Shown here: positions 4,937-6,764 of the stretch, in pieces
How the letters are laid out: each line of letters starts with the position of its first letter
Numbering within the stretch: the first letter of the stretch is position 1
NCBI GenBank assembly: GCA_937942105.1
Contig: CALDFS010000319.1
Location: 1 to 6,764 of the forward strand
Source: an uncultured Ruminococcus sp.
GTDB taxonomy: Bacteria > Bacillota > Clostridia > Oscillospirales > Ruminococcaceae
Reading direction: 5' to 3'
Length of the DNA: 6,764 nt
The notes under the pieces: model-generated
The model's input: the letters and a program-made list of their open reading frames with translations, nothing else
The model's database searches: none
What the model was told of the DNA's origin: nothing
Position numbers and translations under genes: made by a program

Positions 4937-5827
4937 TTGATTCATGTATTCTATAATCCTCTTGCTGACAACAGCTGCGGGGAGCGCAACGCCAGAAGGG
5001 TTGAGCTTCTTGCCCCGCAGGAGCAATATGTATATGAAGACCTTACGCATATACATGATGTTTTTAATGCGGTCAGCGCTATAACCCTGCGGGATAAGGT
5101 AATCATCGCAGGCGGTGACGGTACGCTTAATCACATAGTAAACGATTTTCTTGGAAGGGTTCCTCAAAGGGATATTTGGTACTACGCCAGCGGTTCCGGC
5201 AACGATTTCTATAAAGACGTCAGAAGTAATGCACAGGGCGAGCTTATCCTGCTGAATGAGTACATAAAAGACCTTCCGACAGTATATGTAAACGGCTCGG
5301 AGAGAATGTTTTTAAACAACGTTGGCTACGGTCTGGATGGTTACTGCTGCGAGGAAGGGGACAGGCAGCGTAAAAAGAGCAATAAACCGATAAACTATTC
5401 TTTGATAGCGCTAAAAGGTCTTCTGTTTGCATATAAGCCCGCCGGCGCAAAAATAACCGTTGACGGAAAAAGCTATGAATACAAAAAGGTCTGGCTTGCA
5501 CCTGCTATGAACGGCAGATATTACGGCGGCGGAATAATGATGGCTCCCGGTCAGCAGAGGCTGAACCCGGAAAGAAAGCTCAGCCTTGTTGTGGTTCATG
5601 GGATCACAAGGCTCCAGGCTCTGCCGCTTTTCCCTAAGATATATTCGGGAAGGCATATCGGATTGAAAAAGTATGTTGAAGTGATATCCGGGCATGATAT
5701 ATCGGTGGAATTCAGCCGCCCGACTGCTTTGCAGATTGACGGCGAAACGGTTCTGGGCGTAACCAAATACCGTGCGGTATCACATGCCGTAAAAGAAGCC
5801 CGAAGCTCTGATAAGCTGGCTGTATAG
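4937..5827 (+). CDS. Diacylglycerol kinase/YegS-type lipid kinase
   Basis: A 296-residue member of the DagK/LCB5 family (COG1597), which transfers phosphate from a nucleotide to diacylglycerol or another lipid at the inner face of the membrane, recycling diacylglycerol from lipoteichoic-acid synthesis in Gram-positives. The nucleotide-binding motif AGGDGTLNH has GGDGT at residues 59-63. GSGNDF is at 86-91. NVGYGLDGY (about 128-136) corresponds to the family's 'N..G.G.D' segment. QIDGE near 266-270 is the conserved C-terminal catalytic/metal region. The usual length is about 290-310. I chose TTG 4937, with GGGAG at 4924-4928 8 nt upstream, giving (M)IHVFYNP, where the family's first beta strand normally starts. 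The exact lipid substrate cannot be told from sequence. It is a single-gene unit between a promoter and a terminator. Confidence 0.9.
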   Translation: MIHVFYNPLADNSCGERNARRVELLAPQEQYVYEDLTHIHDVFNAVSAITLRDKVIIAGGDGTLNHIVNDFLGRVPQRDIWYYASGSGNDFYKDVRSNAQGELILLNEYIKDLPTVYVNGSERMFLNNVGYGLDGYCCEEGDRQRKKSNKPINYSLIALKGLLFAYKPAGAKITVDGKSYEYKKVWLAPAMNGRYYGGGIMMAPGQQRLNPERKLSLVVVHGITRLQALPLFPKIYSGRHIGLKKYVEVISGHDISVEFSRPTALQIDGETVLGVTKYRAVSHAVKEARSSDKLAV

Positions 5828-5838
5828 TATACTCTATG

Positions 5839-5864
5839 TGCCGCCTTGATTGGCGGCATTTTTT
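5839..5864 (+). terminator. Intrinsic terminator of the lipid kinase gene
   Basis: TGCCGCC (5839-5845) pairs perfectly with GGCGGCA (5852-5858) around the loop TTGATT, then T6 (5859-5864). It lies 11 nt after the stop codon. A second small hairpin, TCCAAC/GTTGGA (5875-5880/5886-5891), follows without a T-run; its role is unclear. Confidence 0.92.
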
Positions 5865-5922
5865 GTATAGCTCGTCCAACTCACGGTTGGAAATCAGGAT
5901 ACCCGTTCAAACCGATGCGTTA

Positions 5923-5951
5923 TTGAATATAGCAAATAAAAGCGGTAAAAT
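5923..5951 (+). promoter_or_regulatory. Probable sigma-A promoter of the XRE regulator, with repeated 9-mer
   Basis: TTGAAT (5923-5928), a 17-bp spacer and TAAAAT (5946-5951). GTAAAATAT occurs twice, at 5945-5953 over the -10 box and at 5964-5972 just after the predicted start, 19 bp apart. Repeats in this position are a plausible site for autorepression by the HTH protein encoded next, but that is inference. Confidence 0.65.
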
Positions 5952-5994
5952 ATACTTGCAGCTGTAAAATATCATGAAAGAAGGTCAACACTAT

Positions 5995-6654
5995 ATGACA
6001 AGCATGAAAATCAATGAACAAATCGCTTTCTTAAGAAAGCAGAAGGGGCTTACTCAGGAAGAGCTTGCAAAATCGCTCGGAGTTACAAATCAGGCGGTTT
6101 CAAAGTGGGAATCGGCACAATGCTGCCCCGACATCGGGCTTCTACCGGATATTGCGCGGCTGTTTGATGTTTCGGTGGACGAGCTGATGGGCTATAAGGC
6201 AAACTCCGGCTTAGGGGATATCTGCCTTAAAATCAAGGACTATTTCACCGAGCTTCCTGAAAAAGAAGCGTTTGAAAAAGTATACCGCATTGCGGCGCTG
6301 CTTCACGAAATCGCCTGCACAGACGGTTATAAGAGAAGCTTGCATTGGAGCGACAAGGATTACATCTCCGATGATGTCTCGAATTGGGGCACATCCATCT
6401 GCTCCGAGCCGGAAGGCAGCACCGCACGTTTGAACAACTGCCTGTTCTTCTCCTTGGGAAAGGGCTTCCGCGAGCTTTCCGGCTCTCAGCTAAGAAAGCT
6501 TTCAATAACCCTATATCAGCTTGCGGACGTGCGTTATCTTAAGGTGATGTATGGGCTTTACGGTCTGACTATAGGCGATTTTGACGTTTATGTTTCGGTG
6601 GAGGATATTGCAAAAGCTTCCGGCGTTTCTGTTGAGGAAATTGAAGACTGGTAG
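5995..6654 (+). CDS. XRE-family transcriptional regulator with unknown C-terminal domain
   Basis: A 219-residue cytoplasmic DNA-binding protein. Residues 5-67 form a Cro/C1-type helix-turn-helix: INEQIAFLRKQKGLTQEELA, then SLGVTNQAVSKWESAQCCPD with the recognition helix around QAVSKWE, then LLPDIARLFDVSVDELMGY. Residues 75-219 are a separate domain, largely helical in appearance (ALLHEIACTDGY, LRKLSITLYQLADVRYLKVM). It ends with VYVSVEDIAKASGVSVEEIE, which looks like a second, winged-helix-type helix pair. The ligand or signal is unknown. ATG 5995 is preferred because AGAAGG (5979-5984) sits 10 nt upstream; the in-frame ATG 5974 overlaps that site and has no ribosome binding site of its own. 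It has its own promoter and is probably self-regulated. Confidence 0.85.
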   Translation: MTSMKINEQIAFLRKQKGLTQEELAKSLGVTNQAVSKWESAQCCPDIGLLPDIARLFDVSVDELMGYKANSGLGDICLKIKDYFTELPEKEAFEKVYRIAALLHEIACTDGYKRSLHWSDKDYISDDVSNWGTSICSEPEGSTARLNNCLFFSLGKGFRELSGSQLRKLSITLYQLADVRYLKVMYGLYGLTIGDFDVYVSVEDIAKASGVSVEEIEDW

Positions 6655-6739
6655 CTTTGTCTCGATTCTTGACACAATGCTTGCTGAACAGCCGTCTGCT
6701 CAAGGTGTTCTTAGGGTGTATCTGAAAACTCCCAACGCA

Positions 6740-6759
6740 CCCGGACAGCGGGCCTTTTT
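6740..6759 (+). terminator. Weak possible terminator near the right edge
   Basis: CCCG (6740-6743) can pair with CGGG (6749-6752) around GACAG, followed by CC and T5 (6755-6759). The stem is only 4 bp. It might end the XRE regulator transcript, about 85 nt after its stop. The stretch 6655-6764 has no gene I can support. Confidence 0.25.
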
Positions 6760-6764
6760 GCGGT

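Noticed and set aside
5244..5859. Several reverse-strand reading frames over the lipid kinase
   Set aside because: They are antisense shadows of a gene with clear family motifs; none has a ribosome binding site or recognisable protein pattern.
6669..6764. New promoter (TTGACA 6669-6674) and gene starting ATG 6677
   Set aside because: There is no -10 box at a proper distance, no ribosome binding site before the ATG, and the ATG would lie inside the promoter.

Overview
The window is a stretch of about 44% G+C (estimated by eye) from an anaerobic low-to-mid G+C Gram-positive bacterium. It is most like a gut clostridium of the Ruminococcus/Oscillospiraceae kind. The grounds are a class III (oxygen-independent) ribonucleotide reductase locus, strong AGGAGG-type ribosome binding sites, sigma-A promoters with near-consensus TATAAT boxes, a lipoprotein-type solute-binding protein, a small protein resembling the clostridial DUF6514 family, and a tRNA gene with CCA encoded. 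The taxon is an inference; no marker gene fixes it. All recognisable genes are on the + strand.

Region 1 (1-2468): the 3' end of nrdD (anaerobic NTP reductase), then nrdG (its radical-SAM activase), then a lipoprotein peptide-binding protein whose ATG lies inside the 3' end of nrdG. A clear intrinsic terminator at 2432-2468 closes the unit. The first three bases of the window read TGA in the nrdD frame, which is unexplained.

Region 2 (2483-3884): a promoter with a folded 5' leader drives a small DUF6514-like gene. A second promoter, whose -35 box contains that gene's stop codon, drives an alpha/beta hydrolase. A third promoter, nearly a copy of the second, drives a tRNA-His(GTG) gene that ends in a strong terminator. 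No terminator lies between these three genes, so read-through into the tRNA is possible.

Region 3 (3885-4841): the stretch downstream of the tRNA is the least ordinary part. It has a 26-bp pyrimidine/purine inverted repeat (23 of 26 paired), three short GC-rich hairpins ending in a T6 run just before a ribosome binding site, and an orphan, visibly AT-richer gene. That gene's repeats look like roughly four beta-propeller blades. A terminator follows. This may be a small acquired or variable segment beside a tRNA.

Region 4 (4870-5864): a textbook promoter (TTGACA-17-TATACT) with an operator-like 8-bp inverted repeat drives a DagK/YegS-type lipid kinase. The kinase most likely starts at a TTG codon (4937), because the upstream in-frame ATG lies inside the promoter. 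A terminator follows.

Region 5 (5865-6764): a promoter with repeated AT-rich 9-mers drives an XRE-type regulator with a conserved-looking C-terminal domain that ends in a possible second DNA-binding helix pair. The last 110 bases hold no gene I can support.

I see no CRISPR array, transposase gene, toxin-antitoxin pair or phage gene. The nearest thing to an undescribed element is the structured repeat plus propeller-like gene after the tRNA, followed by the folded leader at 2518-2600.
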